From the NCBI GenBank assembly GCA_001805465.1, contig MHGH01000003.1, positions 33,401 through 45,556 on the forward strand: 12,156 nucleotides of DNA, read 5' to 3'. Below, in pieces: positions 5,832-11,554 of the stretch. Source of the DNA: Omnitrophica WOR_2 bacterium RBG_13_41_10. Lineage in GTDB: Bacteria > Omnitrophota > Gorgyraeia > Gygaellales > Profunditerraquicolaceae. A model generated the notes under the pieces. That model searched no databases. It had not been told where the DNA came from and saw only the letters and a list, made by a program, of their open reading frames with translations. Each line of letters begins with the position of its first letter. The stretch's first letter is position 1. The position numbers and the translations under genes were made by a program.

Positions 5832-6066
5832 AGCGGGTGGCTTGGACTGGCTTTGAGTGAAGGCTTTGAAAGATTTTATGCGTTTTCGATGGAGCGTGCA
5901 TTAGAAATTTTTTGGCAAGAGTGCACAAGGATTTATGAGGAGCGAAGGTCGCGCTTCAGCGTAAGCATACTGCCCGTAGCGACGAATAAACCGCAGTGCA
6001 CGGCAAAAAATTTCAGCACGCGGAAGCGAAACCATAAAAGCGACCAAGGCAGGACCCGCTAAATTA
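5829..6066. repeat. Long imperfect palindromic element, right copy (MITE-like)
   Basis: About 235 bp bounded by TTTAGCGGGT (5829-5838) and ACCCGCTAAA (6054-6063), perfect 10-bp terminal inverted repeats. The arms stay complementary inward with small gaps: TTTATG.GTTTCG (from about 5876) against about 6026-6038; GCGTGC (about 5894) against GCACGC (about 6016); GAAATTTTTTG (about 5904) against CAAAAAATTTC (about 6004); GTGCAC (5921) against GTGCAC (about 5996). The centre holds GAGCGAAGG and GCGCTTCAGCG. Its outer 19 bases match those of the left element in inverted orientation (18/19). A 69-codon ORF here is an accident of the palindrome. No target-site duplication is obvious. Confidence 0.7.
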
Positions 6067-6111
6067 ATCGTTATGATATTGTAGAATTCCTCTACTATTT
6101 TGAAATGGAAG

Positions 6112-6120
6112 TGGTAGAAT
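6112..6120 (+). promoter_or_regulatory. Extended -10 promoter of the membrane-protein gene
   Basis: TGG followed by TAGAAT (6115-6120) gives an extended -10 (TGn plus a 5/6 hexamer), with no convincing -35. As with the helicase promoter, exactly six bases (AAATGA; AAGTGA in the other copy) separate the -10 from hairpin 1, so transcription would begin at about 6127. Confidence 0.5.
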
Positions 6121-6126
6121 AAATGA

Positions 6127-6217
6127 GGACATAAGTTATGGAGCAGGCTGTTGTAATTGGTGAGGCGATATAACTTATATGTCCGAATTTATCCTTGCCA
6201 TCTTTGATGGCAAGGAT
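6127..6217 (+). promoter_or_regulatory. Two-hairpin 5' leader element, copy 2 (upstream of membrane protein)
   Basis: Hairpin 1 has left arm GGACATAAGTTAT (6127-6139) and right arm ATAACTTATATGTCC (6170-6184), perfect apart from a bulged TA in the right arm at the same place as in copy 1; the loop is 30 bases. The linker CGAATTTATCC follows. Hairpin 2 is ATCCTTGCCATC, loop TTT, GATGGCAAGGAT (6191-6217), a perfect 12-bp stem. The ATG is 25 bases after the stem, as in copy 1. No T-run follows, so it is not an ordinary terminator. Confidence 0.6.
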
Positions 6218-6242
6218 CTGATATCGTAGCAAAAGAGGAAGA

Positions 6243-6704
6243 ATGGAAAAGAAAAGGTCGGTTGGGGTGACGATATTCGCAGTGCTATTAATTATCTGGG
6301 GAATCTGCGGTTTTACAGGTGCATTTTTAATGGCTGGGTATTCTTATATAACTGGTATAGGGGTAAATTTAGCAAAGCCACAGCTTATTATTTGCTTGCT
6401 CCTATACATTCCTGCGCTGATTAGCGGCATAGGGGCTTTATTGCTTACAAGCTGGGCACGGCGTTTGATTATTTATCTTAGTGTTCTGTTTTTTGGTGTA
6501 TGTATCTTTCTGATTATCGTATGGGCCATAGGAGTTGTGTATGTCCTCACTCATCCGGATATCAATCTTGCGCGTGGACAGATTATGGATGGTGTATTAT
6601 GGTTTCTTAATCTTGGGTGGTCTATAATACTTTTTTGGTTCTTTATGCGTCCGTCTGTCAAAGAACAATTTCAGATGGCCTCCCCAAGTAAAGGACCGAT
6701 TTAG
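6243..6704 (+). CDS. Small four-helix membrane protein, function unknown
   Basis: 153 aa. Four hydrophobic segments at about 8-30, 48-69, 74-101 and 115-134 indicate an integral inner-membrane protein. A basic N-terminus (MEKKRSVGVTIF) and the basic residues after helix 2 (WARR) fit a cytoplasmic N-terminus. The C-terminal RPSVKEQF followed by a short polar tail resembles small membrane proteins of uncultivated bacteria that I recall only loosely; no functional motif is visible. GAGGAAGA directly before the ATG is a good ribosome site. The gene has its own promoter and the two-hairpin leader. Its stop overlaps that of the convergent macro-Nudix gene (TTAG at 6701-6704). It could be structural, transport-accessory or stress-related; no function can be assigned. 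Confidence 0.85.
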   Translation: MEKKRSVGVTIFAVLLIIWGICGFTGAFLMAGYSYITGIGVNLAKPQLIICLLLYIPALISGIGALLLTSWARRLIIYLSVLFFGVCIFLIIVWAIGVVYVLTHPDINLARGQIMDGVLWFLNLGWSIILFWFFMRPSVKEQFQMASPSKGPI

Positions 6705-7636
6705 CCTTGCTTGTATTTAATATAGTCCTTAATAATTTCTTTGTGGTCAAAGGCGAAGTCGAGTTTTTCTAGCTCTTCGATTTTTACAATATTTAAACCC
6801 GCTGCATCATCCCCTGCTTTGGGTTTACCTTTACCTTTAGCTATAAAAACCGTACCGATAGTATGAAAACGCGGGTCGCGAGTAGGATTAGAATAAGTGT
6901 GAAACTGTCTTAATTCTTCTAAGTCTAAACCGGTCTCTTCTTTGGCTTCTCTGGTTATTGCATCCTCAAGGCTCTCTCGGTAATCCACAAATCCGCCCGG
7001 CAAGGCCCAACCAAAAGGCGGATTGCTTCTTTTAATAATTACTATACCGCCATTAATTTCAATAATCGCATCCACGGTAGTAAAAGGCCCTGCCTGAAGT
7101 TTTTGCGTCACATATTCTAGATAACCCATTACCCCTTTATTAAATATAGCAAAGGCCTCTTTATCGTAAAGGCAGAAGATAATTTCTTTTAATGAACTTT
7201 TTGTTTGGCGTAGATGCTTGAGTATCTCCTGAGCAATAATCTTGGCACTGGCTAAATATTCAAAACCGCCTACGCCGCAGCCTAAAGCAGTAAAGGCAAG
7301 TGATTTTATCTTTAATTCTTCGGCAACCTTAAGGGTGTTTCTTGCGGCATCCCGAATTTTTATTTCATCAGTCTTACAGTCCATACCCATGGTAGCAGCA
7401 TGAATGACATATTTAGAAGGTAAGTTGCCGGCGCTGCTAAATATAGCTTCCCCTATCTTAATCGGGCCTTTTTTCACTGCTTCTTCTTCAATTATTTTTC
7501 CGCCTTTTCTCTTTATCGCTCCTGCTACTCCTCCACCCATGACTAATTGATTATTGGCAGCATTAACAATGGCATCTATTTTAAGGGTAGTGATATCGCC
7601 TTGCACGATTTTAATTTCCGTATCTTTGATTTTCAT
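6701..7636 (-). CDS. Macro domain-Nudix hydrolase fusion
   Basis: 311 aa, cytoplasmic. Residues 1 to about 168 are a macro domain: GDIT (13-16), VNAANN (24-29), GGGVAGAI (34-41) and ALGCGVGGF (117-125), the loops that hold ADP-ribose. Family members bind ADP-ribose or remove it from proteins or acetyl esters. Residues about 183-311 are a Nudix domain with an intact box: G215, E221, R229-E230, E233-E234, then TGL (235-237). An attractive inference is that the first domain releases or captures ADP-ribose and the second cleaves it to AMP and ribose-5-phosphate. The Nudix substrate could instead be a damaged dNTP. GGAG in the end of yjbQ serves as its ribosome site, and the ATG is two bases after the yjbQ stop, so it is translationally coupled as the last gene of the unit. 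Confidence 0.93.
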   Translation of the reverse strand: MKIKDTEIKIVQGDITTLKIDAIVNAANNQLVMGGGVAGAIKRKGGKIIEEEAVKKGPIKIGEAIFSSAGNLPSKYVIHAATMGMDCKTDEIKIRDAARNTLKVAEELKIKSLAFTALGCGVGGFEYLASAKIIAQEILKHLRQTKSSLKEIIFCLYDKEAFAIFNKGVMGYLEYVTQKLQAGPFTTVDAIIEINGGIVIIKRSNPPFGWALPGGFVDYRESLEDAITREAKEETGLDLEELRQFHTYSNPTRDPRFHTIGTVFIAKGKGKPKAGDDAAGLNIVKIEELEKLDFAFDHKEIIKDYIKYKQG

Positions 7637-7638
7637 GA

Positions 7639-8055
7639 TTATTCTCCGATAATCTTCACCAACACTCTTTTCTTGCGCTGGCCGTCGAATTCACCGTAGA
7701 AAATCTGCTCCCACGGCCCAAAATCTAACTTTCCCTTAGTTACGGCAACTACTACTTCTCTACCCATAACCGTCCTTTTTAAATGGGCATCGGCATTGTC
7801 TTCGCCGGTGAGATTATGTTTGTATTTATCCTTTCCGTAGGGAGCGAGTTTCTCCAGCCAACTGCTAAAATCACTATGCAGGCCTGACTCATCATCGTTT
7901 ATGAAAACACTTGCGGTGATATGCATGGCATTAACCAAACAAAGGCCTTCCTTAATCTGGCTTTTGGTAATTGCCGCTTGAACTTGGTCTGTAATATTGA
8001 TAAATTCCTGCCGGCCCTTAGTATTAAACCAGAGATATTCTGTGTAAGTTTTCAT
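7639..8055 (-). CDS. yjbQ: YjbQ/UPF0047 family protein
   Basis: 138 aa. The whole length matches the YjbQ family: MKTYTEYLWFNTKGRQEFINIT at the start (residues 1-22), then a central NAMHITASVFIN, DNADAHLKRTVMG and a C-terminal GPWEQIFYGEFDG. Some members have weak thiamine-phosphate-synthase activity, but the physiological role is not settled. Conserved His (residue 45 and the H of DAHLK) line the putative active site. An upstream GTG (8062-8064) overlaps the dUTPase stop as GTGA, but GGGGAG touches it, whereas it sits eight bases before the ATG at 8053-8055; the ATG is therefore preferred. It lies in a three-gene unit with dUTPase upstream and macro-Nudix downstream. Confidence 0.92.
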   Translation of the reverse strand: MKTYTEYLWFNTKGRQEFINITDQVQAAITKSQIKEGLCLVNAMHITASVFINDDESGLHSDFSSWLEKLAPYGKDKYKHNLTGEDNADAHLKRTVMGREVVVAVTKGKLDFGPWEQIFYGEFDGQRKKRVLVKIIGE

Positions 8056-8060
8056 TTTCT

Positions 8061-8570
8061 TCACTCCCCGTGAATCCCATTGTAAACCTTATCGGTTTTA
8101 TTTATTTTTATAAAGACAATTTGTGAGATCCTGGCGTTTTGTTTAAGCATTATGCCTTTAGGGTTTTCTATCACCAAAATAAATTCACTTTTCCCCTTAA
8201 ATCCTGCATCCCAAACAGCATTCTGGGTGAAAGCACCAATTCTTAGCAAAGAACTTCGGGAAAAAGCCAAGGCCGCTAGATTATCCGGCATATTTACGGT
8301 TTCATTAGTTCTAACTCTATAGGCGCCTTTTTTTAAGTTCCACCAGCCAAATTTATCTTTAAGGGTTTTCTTTTGAGCAAGTATAACTTTACCCTCGGGG
8401 ATTATTCTTTCCTTATTGGAAAAATCTAACGCCCCCTGACTGTCAAATTCATAGATGCTACCTACCGTAAGATCAAAGCCGTGCGGAGCCAATTGTGTTT
8501 CTAAATCAATGTAATCACTAATCAGATTTTGCTTTTCTATTAATGCTTTAATTTCTTGGCGGTTGAGCAT
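8061..8570 (-). CDS. dUTPase / dCTP deaminase family protein, probably dUTP diphosphatase
   Basis: 169 aa from the preferred ATG. This trimeric family keeps uracil out of DNA and makes dUMP for dTTP synthesis. Motifs are APHGFDLTVG (28-37), SRSSLLRIGAFTQNAVWDAG (104-123), GFKGKSEFILVIENP (123-137) and NARISQIVF (145-153). The wording AVWDAGFKGKSE is closest to the dUTPase subgroup I remember from archaea rather than to E. coli Dcd (HVTAGWIDPGF type). dCTP deaminase or a bifunctional enzyme remains possible. The start is set by AAGGA five bases before ATG 8570; a TTG 39 bases upstream would add 13 unconserved residues. It is first in a unit with yjbQ (overlapping or near-overlapping) and macro-Nudix. 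The 107-bp gap upstream must hold the promoter if it is not read through from cca; I see only small inverted repeats there (GGTTG/CAACC, GGCC/GGCC). Confidence 0.85.
   Translation of the reverse strand: MLNRQEIKALIEKQNLISDYIDLETQLAPHGFDLTVGSIYEFDSQGALDFSNKERIIPEGKVILAQKKTLKDKFGWWNLKKGAYRVRTNETVNMPDNLAALAFSRSSLLRIGAFTQNAVWDAGFKGKSEFILVIENPKGIMLKQNARISQIVFIKINKTDKVYNGIHGE
8064..8069 (-). promoter_or_regulatory. Ribosome binding site that decides the yjbQ start
   Basis: GGGGAG on the minus strand lies eight bases before the ATG at 8055 and directly abuts the alternative GTG at 8064, so initiation at the ATG is favoured. It is inside the last codons of the dUTPase gene, which implies translational coupling. 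Confidence 0.65.
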
Positions 8571-8677
8571 TTGTTTCCTTAGCGTAACAACCGATGTATA
8601 TCCGGCCAAAGGCCAGAGTTGTCGTGGTTGATACTGAGCAACCTTTGTTCATCTTCGCCATAAATGGCAAAATTTTC

Positions 8678-10126
8678 CTATTGCGAATGTATAAATTTCG
8701 CAGCTACTTTGAAAGCTTCTTGTTTGGTTTTAATCTTACCGACGGCCTGTAACTCCTCTATTTCTCTTAAGATTTTACCGATTAAAGGGGAGGCCTCTAA
8801 TTTAAAGTGTTTCATCAATTCATCACCGTTAATAATGCGGACAAATTTAGGCTGCTTTTGCCTATTAAAATATTCTTTGATTAACCTCACTACTAATTTT
8901 TCATGCTGCATCCTGCCTTTTTTGGTAGTTAAGGGGCCTCTGGTAGAACGCTGGTCCCCTAAAGAAACCAAAAGAATACTTACTGCCTCATCTTGGGCAT
9001 CACGAAAATACCTAAAGATAGCGCGCGCTGTTACATCTTCTTTATCCGCTAAATATCCGGGGCGTAAGTGTAAAAAGACTATTTTTCTTAAAACATTTAA
9101 TTCATCGTTAGAAAGTTTAAGGCGCTTGGCAATATCTTCAGTGATATCCGATCCTATTTTTTCATGGCCGTGAAATTTTATTTTTCCGTCTTCATGGCGC
9201 ATGGCCTCGGGTTTACCGATATCATGTAAGATGGCGCCTAATTTTGATAGCGCCAGGCGCCTGCGGTCTGCAGAGATAATTTTATTTAAGTAACCTTGAA
9301 TTTCTTCATCTCCTGCCAACTCCTCTACTGCGTTCTCTAACTGCTTAAGTGTTTCTAAGCTATGCTGCCAGATATCTAAATGATGATAGGGGCCCTGATT
9401 AAGCCCGCGCATAATTTCAATCTCGGGGATTATTCTCTTTAAAATCTTGAGCTTATCTAGTTCTACAATATATCTATAGGAATTAGGCCGCTGTAAAATC
9501 TTAAAGAGCTCATCGCGGATACGCTCAGAAGAAACCCCGGTTAATTTATGGCTTTTTTTCTTGATCAGGGTAAGTGTCTTTGGCTCAATTTTAAAATCAA
9601 AGGTTGCCGCTAAACTAAAAGCCCGTAGAATTCTTAAAGGGTCTTCGTCAAATGCCTTAGAACTAGTCATCCTGATAGTTTTTAATTTTAAGTCTTTACT
9701 GCCGCTATAAGGGTCAATTAAGGCATCTGCTAAATTATTTTTTGCGAAAACATCCTCTAAGGATAAGGCTATGGAATTAATGGTAAAGTCGCGATGCCTA
9801 AGATCCCCCTTTAAATCCTTATCGCGAAAATCAGTAAAATCCAAAGTATATATTTTATCTCCTGCCTTTTTTACTAAACGGCATGCCCCGTGCTCTTTGT
9901 CCAATACTACGAATCCGGCTTTAATTTCCCGCGCAAGTTTCTTCCCGAAATTTATCGCGCCTTTTTTTAGGCAAAAATCAAAGTCCAAATTCACCTTATC
10001 CCTATCTAGAAATATATCCCGCAAAATTCCGCCTACTAAATATAGTTTTACTTTACGCTTTTTAGTAAATTTAAAAGCCTCTTTTAATAATCCCTGTTTC
10101 TTAAGAATAGAAAAATCGGATTTCAT
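8678..10126 (-). CDS. cca: Class II CCA-adding-type tRNA nucleotidyltransferase with HD domain
   Basis: 482 aa. Domain order: nucleotidyltransferase head (about 26-150), RNA-binding region (about 178-240), HD domain (about 247-360) and C-terminal tail. Visible motifs are YLVGGILRD (29-37), the metal-binding DFD (48-50), RHRDFTINSIA (110-120) and EDPLRILRAF (161-170, the EDxxR nucleotide-recognition motif). The HD residues are WQHSL (H255), LHDIGKP (H301-D302) and FHGHEKIG (318-325). The protein adds CCA, or part of it, to tRNA 3' ends; the HD part may be a phosphohydrolase. CC-adding or A-adding variants and poly(A) polymerase share this layout and cannot be excluded by eye. No Shine-Dalgarno precedes the ATG; instead CCTCCTCCT (complement of 10129-10137) lies just upstream. 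The 17-bp gap to the DUF151 gene suggests translational coupling. Confidence 0.92.
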   Translation of the reverse strand: MKSDFSILKKQGLLKEAFKFTKKRKVKLYLVGGILRDIFLDRDKVNLDFDFCLKKGAINFGKKLAREIKAGFVVLDKEHGACRLVKKAGDKIYTLDFTDFRDKDLKGDLRHRDFTINSIALSLEDVFAKNNLADALIDPYSGSKDLKLKTIRMTSSKAFDEDPLRILRAFSLAATFDFKIEPKTLTLIKKKSHKLTGVSSERIRDELFKILQRPNSYRYIVELDKLKILKRIIPEIEIMRGLNQGPYHHLDIWQHSLETLKQLENAVEELAGDEEIQGYLNKIISADRRRLALSKLGAILHDIGKPEAMRHEDGKIKFHGHEKIGSDITEDIAKRLKLSNDELNVLRKIVFLHLRPGYLADKEDVTARAIFRYFRDAQDEAVSILLVSLGDQRSTRGPLTTKKGRMQHEKLVVRLIKEYFNRQKQPKFVRIINGDELMKHFKLEASPLIGKILREIEELQAVGKIKTKQEAFKVAAKFIHSQ

Positions 10127-10143
10127 ATAGGAGGAGGGATTGT

Positions 10144-10554
10144 TTATTTCTCTTTATTAAATATCTCGGATTGCTTGACTACTTCTTCTTCGACAAATAT
10201 AGGAGCATGCGCACGCACTGCCAAGGCGATGCTATCGGAAGGGCGGGCATCAATGACTTTAGATTCTCCGGATTTAGTTTTAATCACCAGTTTAGCATGA
10301 AAGGTATTCTCTTCCAATTTATCGATGATTATCTTATCTATATTAGCCTCTAAATTCTCGATAGCAGCATGCAGCAAGTCATGGGTAAGGGGCCGGGGAG
10401 GATTAAAACCGCTAATCTTAAGTTTAATAGCTGATGCTTCATTTAACCCGATAACGATAGGTAAAATCCTTTCCCCGTTCTTCTCTTTTAACACAATGAG
10501 CTGGTCGTGCCTTTTTTCATTAATCACGATTTTATTTAATTCCATCTCAATCAT
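10144..10554 (-). CDS. Bifunctional nuclease (DUF151/BFN) family protein
   Basis: 136 aa, one DUF151 domain. Signatures are ILPIVIGLNEASAI (30-43), RPLTHDLL (54-61) and VIDARPSDSIALAVR (99-113). Plant relatives were reported as nucleases acting on RNA and DNA; the bacterial role is unclear, and actinobacterial members have been linked to stress or virulence. AAGGAGA seven bases before the ATG supports this start over the ATG three codons in. It is 17 bp downstream of nrdR and 17 bp upstream of cca, in one minus-strand operon that may be read from glyA. Acidic C-terminal half, no signal peptide, probably cytoplasmic. Confidence 0.92.
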   Translation of the reverse strand: MIEMELNKIVINEKRHDQLIVLKEKNGERILPIVIGLNEASAIKLKISGFNPPRPLTHDLLHAAIENLEANIDKIIIDKLEENTFHAKLVIKTKSGESKVIDARPSDSIALAVRAHAPIFVEEEVVKQSEIFNKEK

Positions 10555-10571
10555 AGAGGTTTCTCCTTTTG

Positions 10572-11045
10572 TCAGCTTCGGCGTTGTTTCCTTTCTTTAT
10601 TTAATATACCTTTTAACTCTTCCATAAATTGGCCCACGTCTTTAAACTGCCGGTAGACAGAAGCAAACCTTACGTAAGCCACATCATCCAACATCTTTAA
10701 TTTTTCCATAATTAGCTCGCCAACTTTAGAAGAAGAGATTTCATGATCTGATTTTTTTTGCATAGCGCGCTCAATCTGGGTAGCCAACTCCTCCATTTTT
10801 TCTACACTAATAGGCCTTTTCTCACAGGCCTTCATAATCCCGGAAAGGATTTTTTTGCGGTCAAAGGGCTCTCTGCGGCCATCTTTTTTTATCACCATCA
10901 TAGAGACCTCTTCGATATATTCATAAGTGGTAAAGCGCTTGCCGCATTTAAGGCATTCGCGCCTGCGCCTGATAGCTGATTCTTCCTGTGTGGCGCGCGA
11001 ATCCACTACCTTATCTTCCTTGTATCCGCAGTGAGGACATTTCAT
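10572..11045 (-). CDS. nrdR: Transcriptional repressor NrdR
   Basis: 157 aa, the usual length. An N-terminal zinc ribbon with C3-P-H-C6 and C31-L-K-C34, then DSRATQEESAIRRRRECL (15-32), is diagnostic. An ATP-cone (about 48-138) senses dATP/ATP. NrdR represses ribonucleotide reductase genes by binding paired NrdR boxes when dATP is high. No clear NrdR-box pair was noticed in the window, so its targets are presumably elsewhere. It lies between dCMP deaminase (35-bp gap) and DUF151 (17-bp gap), fitting a deoxynucleotide-supply operon. Its ribosome site is weak (GAAGAG about 11 bases upstream). Confidence 0.97.
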   Translation of the reverse strand: MKCPHCGYKEDKVVDSRATQEESAIRRRRECLKCGKRFTTYEYIEEVSMMVIKKDGRREPFDRKKILSGIMKACEKRPISVEKMEELATQIERAMQKKSDHEISSSKVGELIMEKLKMLDDVAYVRFASVYRQFKDVGQFMEELKGILNKERKQRRS

Positions 11046-11080
11046 CGTCGCTTCGCTCTTCTAAATTAAAAACTTAAAAG

Positions 11081-11554
11081 TCAAAATTTCAGAGTTGTTA
11101 TTTTTATCTTGGCATCTTTCAAAAATTTCTTGGATAATTTATCAGGATAGCCGTCGGATATAACAATTTCTTTAATGCCGGCATTAATCAACATCTTGGC
11201 GCAGATTACGCAAGGCTGGTTAGTAACGTAAAGAGTGCTGCCCTTGGTACTTGCGCCATAGAGAGCTGCCTGTAAGATTACATTTTGTTCTGCATGTAAC
11301 CCGCGGCAAAGCTCATGCCGCTCTCCAGAAGGAATCTTTAATTTTTCCCTTATACAGCCGATATCTATACAGTGTTTTAACCCTGATGGTGCGCCGTTGT
11401 AACCAGTGGCAACAATCTTTTTATCTTTTACTAAAACTGCACCCACCCGGCGCCTAAGACAAGTAGCTCTTTTTGCGACTAAACGAGCCACCTCCAAAAA
11501 ATACTCATCCCAGCTGGGGCGCTTATACTCTTGACTTTTTTTACTCATAGACAT
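11081..11554 (-). CDS. dCMP deaminase (ComEB-type)
   Basis: 157 aa, zinc-dependent cytidine-deaminase fold, converting dCMP to dUMP for thymidylate synthesis. Key residues are HAE (87-89; H87 zinc ligand, E89 proton shuttle) and PCVIC (114-118; C115 and C118 zinc ligands). ATGYNGAPSG (49-58) is the substrate loop and TCLRRRVGAVLV (31-42) a family hallmark. The start is ambiguous: the ATG at 11554 overlaps the glyA 3' end by 10 bp, while the second ATG at 11548 forms a 4-bp ATGA overlap with the glyA stop and would drop two residues. Neither has a clear ribosome site, so expression is probably coupled to glyA. Together with the dUTPase downstream it provides two routes to dUMP. Confidence 0.95.
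   Translation of the reverse strand: MSMSKKSQEYKRPSWDEYFLEVARLVAKRATCLRRRVGAVLVKDKKIVATGYNGAPSGLKHCIDIGCIREKLKIPSGERHELCRGLHAEQNVILQAALYGASTKGSTLYVTNQPCVICAKMLINAGIKEIVISDGYPDKLSKKFLKDAKIKITTLKF

Noticed and set aside
5853..6062. 69-codon plus-strand ORF after fic
   Set aside because: It coincides almost exactly with the 235-bp palindrome; the open frame and biased composition follow from the inverted repeat.
6191..6217. Intrinsic terminator
   Set aside because: The 12-bp stem is strong, but no T-run follows on either strand and it sits 25 bases before a start codon in the leader element.
8571..8609. N-terminal extension of the dUTPase-family gene to a TTG
   Set aside because: It adds 13 residues unlike the family N-terminus and would bypass the well-placed AAGGA in front of the ATG at 8570.
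8664..9173. 169-codon plus-strand ORF
   Set aside because: It is antisense to the well-supported CCA-type nucleotidyltransferase gene, with no recognisable domain.
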